Shown one piece after another: positions 5,944 to 12,491 of a stretch of 12,491 bases of DNA. Made by a program: the position numbers and the translations under genes. The notes under the pieces are model-generated. The model saw nothing but the letters and a program-made list of their open reading frames with translations. It was not told the DNA's origin and made no database searches. Source of the stretch: an uncultured Peptococcaceae bacterium (GTDB lineage Bacteria > Bacillota > Peptococcia > Peptococcales > Peptococcaceae). Location: the NCBI GenBank assembly GCA_902492275.1, contig CABUKW010000088.1, forward strand, positions 1 to 12,491. Direction: 5' to 3'. How positions within the stretch are numbered: position 1 is the first letter of the stretch; each line of letters begins with the position of its first letter.

Positions 5944-6074
5944 CGACTTGGGATGGACAATGACGATGGTTGTCCTAGCTGTGGCAAACGTCAGCGCAGA
6001 AATGCGCGCTAGTTTGACAAAAGCGGACAACCGAGGAAATGTCCAGAGCCACGGAGGAACGGGCGAAGGGGAGC
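5925..6074. repeat. 150-nt imperfect fold-back element (MITE-like)
   Basis: Arms are collinear about a centre at 5999/6000: GCTCCCTTCGCC (5925-5936) pairs with GGCGAAGGGGAGC (6062-6074, one bulge), TGGACA (about 5954) with TGTCCA (about 6040), GGTTGTCC (5968-5975) with GGACAACC (6025-6032), CAAAC (5985-5989) with GTTTG (6012-6016), and AGCGC (5993-5997) with GCGCT (6006-6010). The regular nesting makes chance unlikely. Both strands stay open across it, but the frames have no family features and run into the mannanase leader. It ends about 90 bp before that gene's promoter. Confidence 0.65.
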
Positions 6075-6164
6075 AAAAGAAACGATGGATAGTAAAAAAT
6101 GGAACGCAACTATTATTTGAAGAAGTTGTGAAAATTGATTTCTTTGGTAAAAAGATAAACCTCA

Positions 6165-6193
6165 TTGCTTCTATAAAAAAGTTATGTTATCAT
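6165..6193 (+). promoter_or_regulatory. Extended -10 promoter for the GH26-MOSC operon
   Basis: TTGCTT (6165-6170), 17-nt spacer, TATCAT (6188-6193), with TGT directly before the -10 giving an extended -10 element. About 65 nt of leader precede the GTG start. Confidence 0.55.
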
Positions 6194-6260
6194 CATAGAA
6201 AGAGGAAAATGAAAGACAAAAATGATGCAGCTTGTTTGTGCATAAAAGGAGGACGACAGC

Positions 6261-7826
6261 GTGAAGCGTGCAATGATGGGGCTTACCCTTCTCTGTGCAA
6301 TCTTTTTTTGGGGCAATACTGCCGCCTGGGCTGACACAGCCAGCTATACCAATCCGGTTTTGGGATACACTCTGACCTATCCGGCCGATATGCAGGCGGA
6401 TACCAGTTTGGAAAATATCTGTACCGTATTCCGTAATCAGGAATGTCAGATTGAGGTCTATTACCAGCCGCTGCAGGCGAGCAGCTATCTCAGCTATGTG
6501 AATTATTCCAACAGCGGATTTCTGCAAAATACGGTAGACCATCAAAATCGTTGGACAGGTAAACAAACTATCAATGGTCATACCGCCCAGGTGACCAAAT
6601 GGAACAGGGCCAAGCTGAAGGCGATTGAGAACGATCTGAACTATTACTATACGGTGGACTTCCGCAAGAGCGGGACAGAGGCTTACAGCATCTTTATCAA
6701 GTCCAATCGGGATATTTCCGGCGACGCCAAATATATGGCGGTGGTGAACAGCTTCCAGTTCACGCAGACCAGCGGCGAAAATAAGGACGTATCCTTTCAG
6801 GAAACGGCAGAGGAACGGCAAAGCCGCGTCGGCCGTTTGAACATGGAAACCCAATATCTGCTGGATACCTATTTCAGCGACGACGCGCCTCTGACCTGGG
6901 GCATTTTTGAACCCACAGCGCCCTTCGATTTGTCCAAGCTGCTGAAGCTGGAAAATCAGATGGGGCAGCGATTTAAATTTATTTTGTACTATCACCATTT
7001 GTTTGGGGACGTGCCTATTGAAACAGTGGTAAAAGGATTGCAAACGGCTTACGCCAACGGCTATATCACAGAGCTGACCTTGCAGACCGGCGATTATAAC
7101 AGCGACAATGCCATGTATGATATTTTAAACGGCGAATACGACAGTTATTTTACCCGCTACGCCCAGGCCATTGCCAAGTTTGAGCATCCGGTGTTGCTGC
7201 GGTTCGGCAATGAGATGAACGGCGACTGGTGTATTTATTCGGCCTATCACACCGGCAAAGATACAGAAATTTATAAAAAATGCTATCGCTATATCCATGA
7301 GATCTTTACAGAAAACGGCGCCAACAATGTGTTATGGGTGTGGAACCCTAACGAAAAATCGTTCCCCAATTTCACCTGGAACGCCATGGAGATGTACTAT
7401 CCGGGCAATGAATATGTGGATATTATCGGTTTAACCGGTTATAACACTGGCACCTATTACAGCGGAGAAAGCTGGCGCAGCTTCCGTCAAATTTACAGCG
7501 GCTTGTACCAGAAGTATGAGGCCATGTTCAGCCAGCCGCTGATGATTACCGAGTTCGGCTGCAGCAGCATTGGCGGCGATAAAGCGGCATGGATAGCGAA
7601 TATGTTTCAGGAACTGCCCAACTATCCAGCCATTAAGGTGGCAATTTGGTGGAATGGCTGCGATTGGGCAGTGCCAGGTGAAGTACCCGCCCGTCCTTAT
7701 TGGGTCAACGAAACAGAGCAAACGCTGAACAGCTTTAAGCAGGGTTGGGCAGCGCAGACGGCGGCACTGAAGGCGAAAGAAGGAGCGGCGAAAGCAGAGC
7801 AGCAGAAGCAGGGGGAAACGGTATGA
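6261..7826 (+). CDS. Exported GH26 (beta-mannanase-like) glycoside hydrolase with N-terminal accessory domain
   Basis: A 521-residue secreted or envelope protein. Residues 1-24 form a signal peptide (KR, hydrophobic run, AWA cleavage site). Residues about 27-175 are a PsbP/lipoprotein-like beta domain (SYTNPVLGYTLTYPADM...VNSFQF). The rest is a GH26-type (beta/alpha)8 barrel: RFGNEMNGDW carries the putative acid/base E318 and MITEFGCSS the nucleophile E431, the usual GH26 pair. WVWNPNE and IIGLTGYN are other family-like strands. The C-terminus ends in an Ala/Lys/Gln-rich tail. The GTG start has AAGGAGG 7-8 nt upstream. The substrate is unproven; GH26 members cut beta-mannans or related glucans, and some act in exopolysaccharide handling. 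The MOSC gene overlaps its stop by 4 nt. Confidence 0.88.
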   Translation: MKRAMMGLTLLCAIFFWGNTAAWADTASYTNPVLGYTLTYPADMQADTSLENICTVFRNQECQIEVYYQPLQASSYLSYVNYSNSGFLQNTVDHQNRWTGKQTINGHTAQVTKWNRAKLKAIENDLNYYYTVDFRKSGTEAYSIFIKSNRDISGDAKYMAVVNSFQFTQTSGENKDVSFQETAEERQSRVGRLNMETQYLLDTYFSDDAPLTWGIFEPTAPFDLSKLLKLENQMGQRFKFILYYHHLFGDVPIETVVKGLQTAYANGYITELTLQTGDYNSDNAMYDILNGEYDSYFTRYAQAIAKFEHPVLLRFGNEMNGDWCIYSAYHTGKDTEIYKKCYRYIHEIFTENGANNVLWVWNPNEKSFPNFTWNAMEMYYPGNEYVDIIGLTGYNTGTYYSGESWRSFRQIYSGLYQKYEAMFSQPLMITEFGCSSIGGDKAAWIANMFQELPNYPAIKVAIWWNGCDWAVPGEVPARPYWVNETEQTLNSFKQGWAAQTAALKAKEGAAKAEQQKQGETV

Positions 7827-8269
7827 CAGCAAAGGTCTATGCGGTGAGTATCAGCCAGCGCCGCGGTGAGTTGAAAAAAGAAATTGACGCTGCCAATATC
7901 ATCGTAGGCTTTGGTATAGAAGGCGACGGTCACGGCGGCGATTGGGACCGTCAGGTAACTTGTCTGAACTGGGGCAGCGTGGTAAAATCCAACGAACTGC
8001 ACCGGTTGCAGATGGGCCCCGGCGATTTTGCCGAAAATATTTTAATAGAAGATTTGGATACCTTGCAGCTCCAACCCGGCGACCAGTTCCAGCTGGGTGA
8101 AACGGCGGTGCTGCAGGTGAGCCAGATTGGCAAGCCCGACCATCCCAGCGTGGTGACCCGCACTTTCGGCGTAAGCCTTCTGCCCTCGGAGGGGTTGTTC
8201 TGCAAAGTGGTACAGGGCGGATCGGTGCAAAAGGGCGATAGCGTTGTGAAGCTATCGGAAAAGCGATAG
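7823..8269 (+). CDS. Small MOSC-domain protein
   Basis: A 148-residue stand-alone MOSC domain, a beta-barrel fold related to the molybdenum-cofactor sulfurase C-terminus and predicted to carry sulfur for metallo-sulfur assembly. Visible are the start MTAKVYAVSIS, the GDGHGGDWDRQV segment (35-45), MGPGDFAENILIEDLD (64-79) and LPSEGLFCKVVQGGSVQKGD (120-139). Oddity: in related small MOSC proteins I expect G-K-x-C-H followed by further cysteines; here the site is GKPDH (D106) and the following Cys positions are also replaced, leaving C47 and C127. I start at ATG 7823 (ATGA overlap with the GH26 stop, GGGGGA ahead) and not the in-frame ATG at 7745 inside GH26. No molybdenum genes are nearby, so its role is open. 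Confidence 0.85.
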   Translation: MTAKVYAVSISQRRGELKKEIDAANIIVGFGIEGDGHGGDWDRQVTCLNWGSVVKSNELHRLQMGPGDFAENILIEDLDTLQLQPGDQFQLGETAVLQVSQIGKPDHPSVVTRTFGVSLLPSEGLFCKVVQGGSVQKGDSVVKLSEKR

Positions 8270-8281
8270 AAAGACGTTCAG

Positions 8282-8313
8282 GCGGTTGTTCCAAGCGGAC
8301 AGCCGCTTTTTTT
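8282..8313 (+). terminator. Intrinsic terminator after the MOSC gene
   Basis: GCGGTTGTTCC pairs with GGACAGCCGC (one G-U pair, one bulge, AAGC loop), followed by seven T residues. It lies 12 nt after the MOSC stop. Confidence 0.85.
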
Positions 8314-8319
8314 GCTGCC

Positions 8320-8358
8320 TTGACAAAAATTTTATATGCTTTTAAAATGTAAGCATAT
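8320..8358 (+). promoter_or_regulatory. Near-consensus promoter with inverted-repeat operator
   Basis: TTGACA (8320-8325), 17-nt spacer, TAAAAT (8343-8348). A perfect 8-bp inverted repeat ATATGCTT (8334-8341) / AAGCATAT (8351-8358), with a 9-bp centre, brackets the -10. A bound dimer there would block RNA polymerase, so the methyltransferase gene is probably repressed by an unlinked regulator. No regulator gene is adjacent. Confidence 0.75.
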
Positions 8359-8388
8359 TAAAACTAAAATGAAGGGAAGCAGGAAATC

Positions 8389-9009
8389 ATGAAGCAATCC
8401 TTTTGGGAGCGATTTGCCAATGTATATGATTTGGCCATGAAGAAAAACGAGCGGATGGACAGAGAAGCGGCGGCCTATATTGCAGAATTTTTGGATAAGG
8501 ATATGAACTTGTTGGAGGCTGCCTGCGGTACAGGCCGATTTTCCTGTGCCCTGGCCAAACAGGTACGCCACATCAGTTGCTGTGATTACGCCGAGCAAAT
8601 GGTGCAGCAAACCGCAAAGAAAGCCCGGAGCTTGGGCCTGACCAATGTGGACGTTTCCCGGCAGGATATTTCCGCCCTTCCCTTTCCCGACCATAGCTTT
8701 GACGCAGCTCTGGCCGCCAACGTGCTTCATTTGCTGCCAGAACCGGAACGGGCCATTGGGGAATTAAGCCGTGTGGTGCTGACGGGCGGCCTGCTGATTT
8801 TTCCAAATTTCGTGAACGGAGAAAATAAATTGCTGGGCCGCTGTTTCCTGCGTTTTATCGAGCTGCTGGGCTTTCAGCCAAACCAGGAATGGAACAGCGA
8901 TACCTACCTGCAATTTTTAGAGCAACAAGGTCTGGAGATTATCGAGTATCGCAATTTTTCCGGGCATCAGACCATGTGCGTTGCCATTACCCGCTCTCTA
9001 GCTGGATAG
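8389..9009 (+). CDS. Class I SAM-dependent methyltransferase
   Basis: A 206-residue cytosolic Rossmann-fold methyltransferase. Motif I is LLEAACGTGRFS (about residues 43-54), motif II holds the acidic C-C-D-Y after strand 2, ALPFPDHSFDAALAANVLHLL is the motif III/IV region, and LSRVVLTGGLLIFPNF follows as strand 5. It resembles UbiE/type 11 methyltransferases. The acceptor cannot be read from sequence. It is transcribed alone, between a strong repressible-looking promoter and a terminator. The ATG follows a GGGAAG/AGGAA-type ribosome site. Its C-terminal half lacks the extended insertion of known arsenite or tellurite methyltransferases, so I make no detoxification call. Confidence 0.88.
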   Translation: MKQSFWERFANVYDLAMKKNERMDREAAAYIAEFLDKDMNLLEAACGTGRFSCALAKQVRHISCCDYAEQMVQQTAKKARSLGLTNVDVSRQDISALPFPDHSFDAALAANVLHLLPEPERAIGELSRVVLTGGLLIFPNFVNGENKLLGRCFLRFIELLGFQPNQEWNSDTYLQFLEQQGLEIIEYRNFSGHQTMCVAITRSLAG

Positions 9010-9074
9010 GGGAGTATGGTTTGGTGTCTGGCTATTGCTGCGTAGAATTGTTTGCCGCGCTTTCCTGCTTACAG

Positions 9075-9117
9075 AAAACTGCCGAGGTCACATGGTTGTG
9101 TTGCGTCGGCAGTTTTT
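9075..9117. terminator. Bidirectional terminator between convergent genes
   Basis: AAAACTGCCGA (9075-9085) and TCGGCAGTTTT (9106-9116) are perfect reverse complements; the right arm continues into TTTTT and the left arm reads as T-rich on the minus strand. It serves the methyltransferase (plus) and the DUF1624 gene (minus). Confidence 0.85.
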
Positions 9118-9149
9118 CACGTTGTTATGATGTTGAGAGCGGCAGCGAT

Positions 9150-9887
9150 TTAATGAAACAAGAGCAGTAAAAATCCATAAATGACTGGCTGGTGCAGCAT
9201 ATACAATACTAAAGTGTTGCGGCCAATCCAGTTGAGCGCTGGCAGTTGCCAATGCTGTATGTTTGCAAACAGCTTGCTTTGCAGCAGCAGCGGGCCGCCC
9301 CAATAGCCGACTAAGAATAAGAAGGACCAGGGAATCAGCGGGAAATAATCGCCGGAGAAAAAGCTGGCGTTAGGCAATCCGAAAGGAAAGAGCCAGGCTG
9401 ATTGATAGCATTGGGCCGGCAGCTGCCAAAGGGCGTAATGAAAAATGCCCAGATATCCGTAGTAAATGCCCTTGGTAATCATAAAAAGCAGTGCGGACAA
9501 TAATAGCATAGGCCAGGCAGGCAACGGACGAAATACCGGCTTTAGCAGTCCAGCCAGCAGATAGGACAAACCGGTAAAATGCAAAATGCCGAATAAAATA
9601 CGTTCCTGCGGCATAATCAGCCATGTGACGGCGGTGATAACCAAACCGCAGCCCAAAATCTGCAGCCCATGTTTGGCTGGCCGGCGGCTTAAAGTACAGC
9701 AGCAGCCCGCCAGCAGAATAAAGCCGCTGCAGATCATTTGCTGCCAGAGATAAGCGTTGTGGCTTCGCATGAAAGCACAGGGCTGACCGAATAAAAATAC
9801 CCAGTCGTATAAAAAATGATAGGCAGCCATATTAAGGAACAACAAGCCCCGCAACAAATCCAGTATCTGAAAACGGGGACGGTTCAT
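9150..9887 (-). CDS. DUF1624 / HGSNAT-like (heparan-alpha-glucosaminide N-acetyltransferase) membrane protein
   Basis: A 245-residue polytopic membrane protein. The N-terminus RFQILDLLRGLLFLNMAAYH is the family signature: LD-x-x-RG at 9-14, then H24 and D28 in the first membrane helix (YHFLYD). These correspond to residues in the human lysosomal acetyltransferase family that carry the acetyl transfer. Roughly six to seven further hydrophobic helices follow, ending NWIGRNTLVLYMLHQPVIYG, the helix typical of acyltransferase-3-like clan members. The likely role is acyl transfer to a cell-envelope sugar, but bacterial members are mostly uncharacterised. The ATG overlaps the upstream hydrolase stop by 4 nt (ATGA), so the two are co-transcribed and translationally coupled. 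Confidence 0.85.
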   Translation of the reverse strand: MNRPRFQILDLLRGLLFLNMAAYHFLYDWVFLFGQPCAFMRSHNAYLWQQMICSGFILLAGCCCTLSRRPAKHGLQILGCGLVITAVTWLIMPQERILFGILHFTGLSYLLAGLLKPVFRPLPAWPMLLLSALLFMITKGIYYGYLGIFHYALWQLPAQCYQSAWLFPFGLPNASFFSGDYFPLIPWSFLFLVGYWGGPLLLQSKLFANIQHWQLPALNWIGRNTLVLYMLHQPVIYGFLLLLFH

Positions 9888-10522
9888 GATAAGAACTCCC
9901 GGCAGATTTGATCAGTGGGCGCAATGGTAACGCCAATGCCGCGCAGTTCCTGCAATCCTCTTTCATATAAGCCGGACATGGCGTCTTGCGCCAGCACCAG
10001 ACGAAAATCCCGTTCACTGGCCTCGTATATGCTGGTGCGGGGGCAGTTGGGAAAATTGCAGCCGCTGAAGATGAGCGTGTTCACTTGCAGCTGATGCAGA
10101 AATGCTTCTAGCTGAGTTTGATAAAAAGCGCCCCAACGGGATTTGTACAGCACCCATTCCTGCGGGCCGATTTGCTGAAAATCGCCTTTTAAAAGTACCT
10201 CCCAATCCAAGAGCGGCGCGGTTGCCGGTTTTAATTGCTGTGGAAAATCGGCGCCATGAGAACCAGGCGGAATAATGGCAGCACCGCTCTGTATCAGCTC
10301 CCGGCGGCAGAGATCCACGTTGGAGCCGTCGGGCAGGTAGCAGCGCACCACATGAATAACAGGGCGCCCCTGGCTGCGAACCGCTTGCACCAGTTGCTGC
10401 AGTTTGGGCAGTATGGCATAGCTGCCGGCAATCTCTGCAGGGCTGCCGGGCAAAATAAAATCGTTTTGAAAATCAATCAGAAGTAAAGCACAATGGCTGT
10501 AATCGGCGGTGAGTAAGGACAT
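9884..10522 (-). CDS. Isochorismatase-like cysteine hydrolase
   Basis: A 212-residue cytosolic alpha/beta hydrolase of the isochorismatase/nicotinamidase superfamily. The catalytic triad is visible: D17 in LLIDFQNDF, K127 in YKSRWGAFYQT, and nucleophile C160 in SGCNFPNCPRTS, just after the non-prolyl cis-peptide region. The GCNFPNCPRTSIYEASERDF segment matches the superfamily's cysteine loop and following helix. Two ATGs are possible; I use 10522 because GGAGG (10535-10531) is 8 nt ahead, while ATG 10525 is only 5 nt away and a TTG at 10537 overlaps the site. The actual amide or ester substrate is unknown. It is first in an operon with the DUF1624 protein. C153, C165-type extra cysteines are not conserved features I can interpret. 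Confidence 0.85.
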   Translation of the reverse strand: MSLLTADYSHCALLLIDFQNDFILPGSPAEIAGSYAILPKLQQLVQAVRSQGRPVIHVVRCYLPDGSNVDLCRRELIQSGAAIIPPGSHGADFPQQLKPATAPLLDWEVLLKGDFQQIGPQEWVLYKSRWGAFYQTQLEAFLHQLQVNTLIFSGCNFPNCPRTSIYEASERDFRLVLAQDAMSGLYERGLQELRGIGVTIAPTDQICREFLS

Positions 10523-10557
10523 CATCCATTCCTCCAATCATGTTTTTGTTGGCTTTT

Positions 10558-10584
10558 AGTATAACACATAGCAGCGAAAAGCAA
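10558..10584 (-). promoter_or_regulatory. Extended -10 promoter for the hydrolase-DUF1624 pair
   Basis: On the minus strand TATACT (10563-10558) is preceded by TGT (extended -10), with TTGCTT (10584-10579) 15 nt further up or TTTGCT at 16 nt. Leader to the ATG is about 30 nt. Confidence 0.5.
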
Positions 10585-10640
10585 AAATAATTTTTCGGAA
10601 GCCGCGCAGTTTTTCTGCAGAATTTTGTGTCGATTGGGAA

Positions 10641-10669
10641 TTTACAAACGGCGGCGGCTGTGATAGTAT
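10641..10669 (+). promoter_or_regulatory. Promoter of the MFS transporter gene
   Basis: TTTACA (10641-10646), 17-nt spacer, TAGTAT (10664-10669), about 20-40 nt before the candidate starts. It is back-to-back with the hydrolase promoter, about 57 bp apart. Confidence 0.6.
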
Positions 10670-10690
10670 GAACAGAGAAAAGGGAAGATT

Positions 10691-11974
10691 GTGCAAGAGG
10701 GAGTGAAGAGTTTGTCTAACGCAGCAGAAAAAATTGAAAAGAAAGATATTGCGCTTTTTGCCGTTTGTTGGCTGGGCTATTTTTTTGCTTATTTTGGCCG
10801 TATGAATTATTCGGCTTGTATGGCGGCGATTATTGTGGCGGAAGGCTATTCGAAAGGAATGGTGGGTCTGGTTGGTACCGGGCTGTTCATCACCTACGGG
10901 CTGGGACAGATTTTCAGTGGTTTTTTGGGCGATTATGTAGCGCCACGGAAGATGATTGTGGCGGGGCTGATCGGCTCCAGTCTCAGCAATCTGTTTATGT
11001 GTCTGGCGCCGAATTTGAACTTTATGATTGTGGCCTGGTGTGTAAACGGTTTTATGCAGTCGTTGTTATGGTCGCCTATTGTGCGGCTGTTTGCCCAATA
11101 TTTTACCAGCCAGGTGCGGGGAACGCTGGGCGTATACATCAATAGTACGGTGCCGGTGGGTACATTGGCCACCTATGGCTTTACGGCCTTAATTTTGGAA
11201 ATGACAGGCAACTGGAAGCTGGTCTTTTTCGGCTCTTTTGTTGTTGTGATGATAACGGCAATCGGCTGGTGGATTTCCACTGGTGTGCTGCTGCCGAAGC
11301 TGACCCGTGTGGACTTGGCCGATACAGCGCCTGCAGCGGCGGCAAAACCGACAGAAGTGCAAAAAGCGCCTCTGGGCGAATTGGTGCTGTCCTCTGGCAT
11401 GGTGTTCATGTGCCTGGTTCTGATGATGCAGGGGATGCTGAAAGAAGGGATTACCGCCTGGATGCCTAATCTGATGGGAGAACGGTTTGAAATCGGCACC
11501 ACACTGGCTATCGTCAGCACGGCGTTAATTCCAATGTTTAATATTATCGGCATCAGTATTGCAGCGGCCGTTCGCAAAATGATTGGCGATGAAGTGCGCT
11601 GCTCGTTTTTCTTGTTTATCGCAGGCACCGTAGCGCTGGTGATTTTATATATCACTTCCTTTATCGGCTTAATTCCAATGTTTGTGTTCTTCTCCATCGC
11701 CACCACCATCATGATGGCGGTAAACACGGTGTATGTAGGCGTGGTGCCCGGCTATTTTGCCAAAAAAGGCCGCAGTTCTTCTGTTTCCGGAATTTTAAAC
11801 GCTTTTGTTAATTTGGGGATTGCCACCTCCATGTTTGCCACTGGCGCTTTTTCCGAAGCCTTTGGCTGGGATATGACCATGATTTTCTGGTGCGTCTGCG
11901 GCGGCGTCGGTATTTTTGCCAGCCTGATTGGCTATCAAATCTGGAAAAATTATAAGGTGAAATTGGAAGCATAA
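10691..11974 (+). CDS. MFS transporter, organophosphate:phosphate antiporter (OPA/UhpC-GlpT-like) type
   Basis: A roughly 420-427-residue, 12-helix major facilitator. The first helix WLGYFFAYFGRMNYSACM and the following GLFITYGLGQIFSGFLGDY-x-x-PRKM loop are characteristic of the OPA branch (GlpT, UhpT, UhpC), with the arginine in GRMNYS at the place used for phosphate or carboxylate binding. A cytosolic mid-loop rich in Ala/Pro/Lys (TAPAAAAKPTEVQKAP) separates the two six-helix bundles. The substrate is likely a phosphorylated or acidic metabolite, not determinable here. The start is uncertain: GTG 10691 has AGGGA only 5 nt ahead, while TTG 10712 has GAGGGAG 8-9 nt ahead and would give 420 residues. 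It is monocistronic as far as seen. Confidence 0.85.
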   Translation: MQEGVKSLSNAAEKIEKKDIALFAVCWLGYFFAYFGRMNYSACMAAIIVAEGYSKGMVGLVGTGLFITYGLGQIFSGFLGDYVAPRKMIVAGLIGSSLSNLFMCLAPNLNFMIVAWCVNGFMQSLLWSPIVRLFAQYFTSQVRGTLGVYINSTVPVGTLATYGFTALILEMTGNWKLVFFGSFVVVMITAIGWWISTGVLLPKLTRVDLADTAPAAAAKPTEVQKAPLGELVLSSGMVFMCLVLMMQGMLKEGITAWMPNLMGERFEIGTTLAIVSTALIPMFNIIGISIAAAVRKMIGDEVRCSFFLFIAGTVALVILYITSFIGLIPMFVFFSIATTIMMAVNTVYVGVVPGYFAKKGRSSSVSGILNAFVNLGIATSMFATGAFSEAFGWDMTMIFWCVCGGVGIFASLIGYQIWKNYKVKLEA

Positions 11975-12020
11975 CGTGGCGATAAGGCCGTTGCTTCTTA
12001 TAAAATACGCAGAAGTTGTG

Positions 12021-12057
12021 CAGGGCTATCGTGGAAAATTTTCCGGCGATAGCCCTG
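12021..12057. terminator. Strong symmetrical hairpin after the MFS gene
   Basis: CAGGGCTATCG (12021-12031) and CGATAGCCCTG (12047-12057) are perfect 11-bp arms; the interior GGAAAATTTTCC is itself palindromic, so the stem can extend almost fully. Only a weak T-run (ATTTGTTG) follows, so termination may be inefficient or the hairpin may stabilise the mRNA 3' end. Confidence 0.6.
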
Positions 12058-12115
12058 ATTTGTTGAAGCAGGAAAAACTACGCGGCGAAAGACAGAAAAT
12101 AAAAGCATTTCCCTC

Positions 12116-12144
12116 TTTACTTTGCTGCTTTAGTGTGATAAAAT
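12116..12144 (+). promoter_or_regulatory. Extended -10 promoter of the lipoprotein gene
   Basis: TTTACT (12116-12121), 17-nt spacer, TAAAAT (12139-12144), with TGA in front giving the TGN extension. The ATG follows 44 nt after the -10. Confidence 0.6.
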
Positions 12145-12187
12145 ACTAAATAGATTTTACAACCAAAACAATTTGGAGGAGAAAAAT

Positions 12188-12491
12188 ATGAAAAAGAAAT
12201 TGGCAAAACTATTAGCACTGACTTTGGTGATGGGCATGACTTTGACGGCCTGCGGCAATAGCGGGGACAGTAACAACGATGCCGATGCAAATGCAGACGG
12301 CGATCAGGCTGCCATCGTTTATGCGGTAGAAGCAGGCTCTGCCGGGGAAGCAGCCGCCCAGGAAAACGGCTTTGCATATAACTCTGTAGCCTCTCAGGCT
12401 GATGCGCTGATGGAAGTTGCTTCCGGCACTTCTGACGCTGCCATTATCGACTTATTGATGGCCGGCGCTATGATTGGCGAAGGCACCAGCT
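12188..12491 (+). CDS. Lipoprotein, amino-acid-type ABC substrate-binding fragment (3' cut by window)
   Basis: The frame is open to the window edge (101 codons). Residues 1-22 are a lipoprotein signal with lipobox L19-T20-A21-C22; a short polar Asp/Asn/Ser linker follows (about 23-38). The mature part begins AAIVYAVEAGSAGEAAAQ and continues NSVASQADALMEVASGTSDAAIIDLLMAG. This resembles the second lobe of family-3 (amino-acid-type) periplasmic binding proteins, where the G-S/T-x-G-E motif normally sits near residue 130-150, not near 50. The first lobe therefore seems missing. GGAGGAG lies about 6-7 nt before the ATG. Membrane-anchored and exposed outside the cytoplasmic membrane. Ligand and partner permease are not visible. 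Confidence 0.8.
   Translation, partial: MKKKLAKLLALTLVMGMTLTACGNSGDSNNDADANADGDQAAIVYAVEAGSAGEAAAQENGFAYNSVASQADALMEVASGTSDAAIIDLLMAGAMIGEGTS

Noticed and set aside
4371..6160. Degraded transposase or phage remnant in the long intergenic region
   Set aside because: I looked for DDE, HUH or recombinase motifs in the translated frames and saw none; only noncoding repeats can be supported.
5884..6334. Open frames on both strands (5906-6334 plus, 5884-6165 minus) across the fold-back
   Set aside because: The frames mirror the palindrome, overlap the GH26 promoter and start, and have no recognisable domain or convincing ribosome site.
6171..7043. 290-codon minus-strand open frame opposite the GH26 gene
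   Set aside because: It is antisense to a clear GH26 protein with signal peptide, catalytic residues and ribosome site; the minus frame has no family features and ends in the leader.
7745..7822. N-terminal extension of the MOSC protein from ATG 7745
   Set aside because: It would lie wholly inside GH26 coding sequence; the MOSC fold begins at MTAKVYAV and ATG 7823 has its own ribosome site and the typical ATGA overlap.
11173..11727. 184-codon minus-strand frame inside the MFS gene
   Set aside because: Antisense shadow of a clear 12-helix transporter.

Overview
The window looks like chromosomal DNA from a low-to-mid GC anaerobic Bacillota (Firmicutes) species. Gene starts carry strong GGAGG-type ribosome binding sites, promoters are sigma-A-like, and intrinsic terminators have U-tracts. 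It encodes a compact SufBC-like (SMS-type) Fe-S assembly pair rather than a full suf operon. A dicarboxylate-type SLC13 carrier, an OPA-type antiporter and clade-like intergenic repeats make a gut Negativicutes (Acidaminococcaceae/Veillonellaceae-like) host my best guess. That guess is inference; no rRNA or marker gene is present.

Layout: (1) 1-1312, the 3' part of an SLC13/DASS carrier, closed by a long inverted repeat that can terminate both strands. (2) 1460-4370, a redox-looking module. A minus-strand HxlR-family regulator diverges from a plus-strand operon of nitroreductase - SmsC (SufC-like ATPase) - SmsB (SufB/D-like scaffold), closed by a strong terminator. (3) 4371-6160, about 1.8 kb with no credible protein gene but full of structure: nine 22-nt imperfect palindromes, an AAAAACAT tandem tract, a minus-strand terminator behind a chain of hairpins (possible small RNA), a diverged ~94-bp direct duplication and a 150-nt fold-back element. 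(4) 6165-8313, an operon of an exported GH26 mannanase-like protein and a small MOSC-domain protein with a 4-nt overlap. (5) 8320-9117, a monocistronic SAM methyltransferase behind a near-consensus promoter with an 8-bp inverted-repeat operator around its -10. (6) 9075-10585, a minus-strand pair: cysteine hydrolase (isochorismatase-like) and DUF1624/HGSNAT-like membrane protein, overlapping by 4 nt and sharing a bidirectional terminator with the methyltransferase. (7) 10641-12057, an OPA-type MFS transporter. (8) 12116-end, the start of a lipoprotein whose sequence enters directly at the second lobe of a periplasmic amino-acid-binding fold.

The two most notable regions are the HxlR/nitroreductase/SmsCB unit, which reads as an Fe-S assembly pair placed under a thiol-redox regulator, and the repeat-dense island at 4.5-6.1 kb. 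In that island, 22-nt palindromes alternate between two sequence types with centre spacings of 22, 24 and 33 nt.
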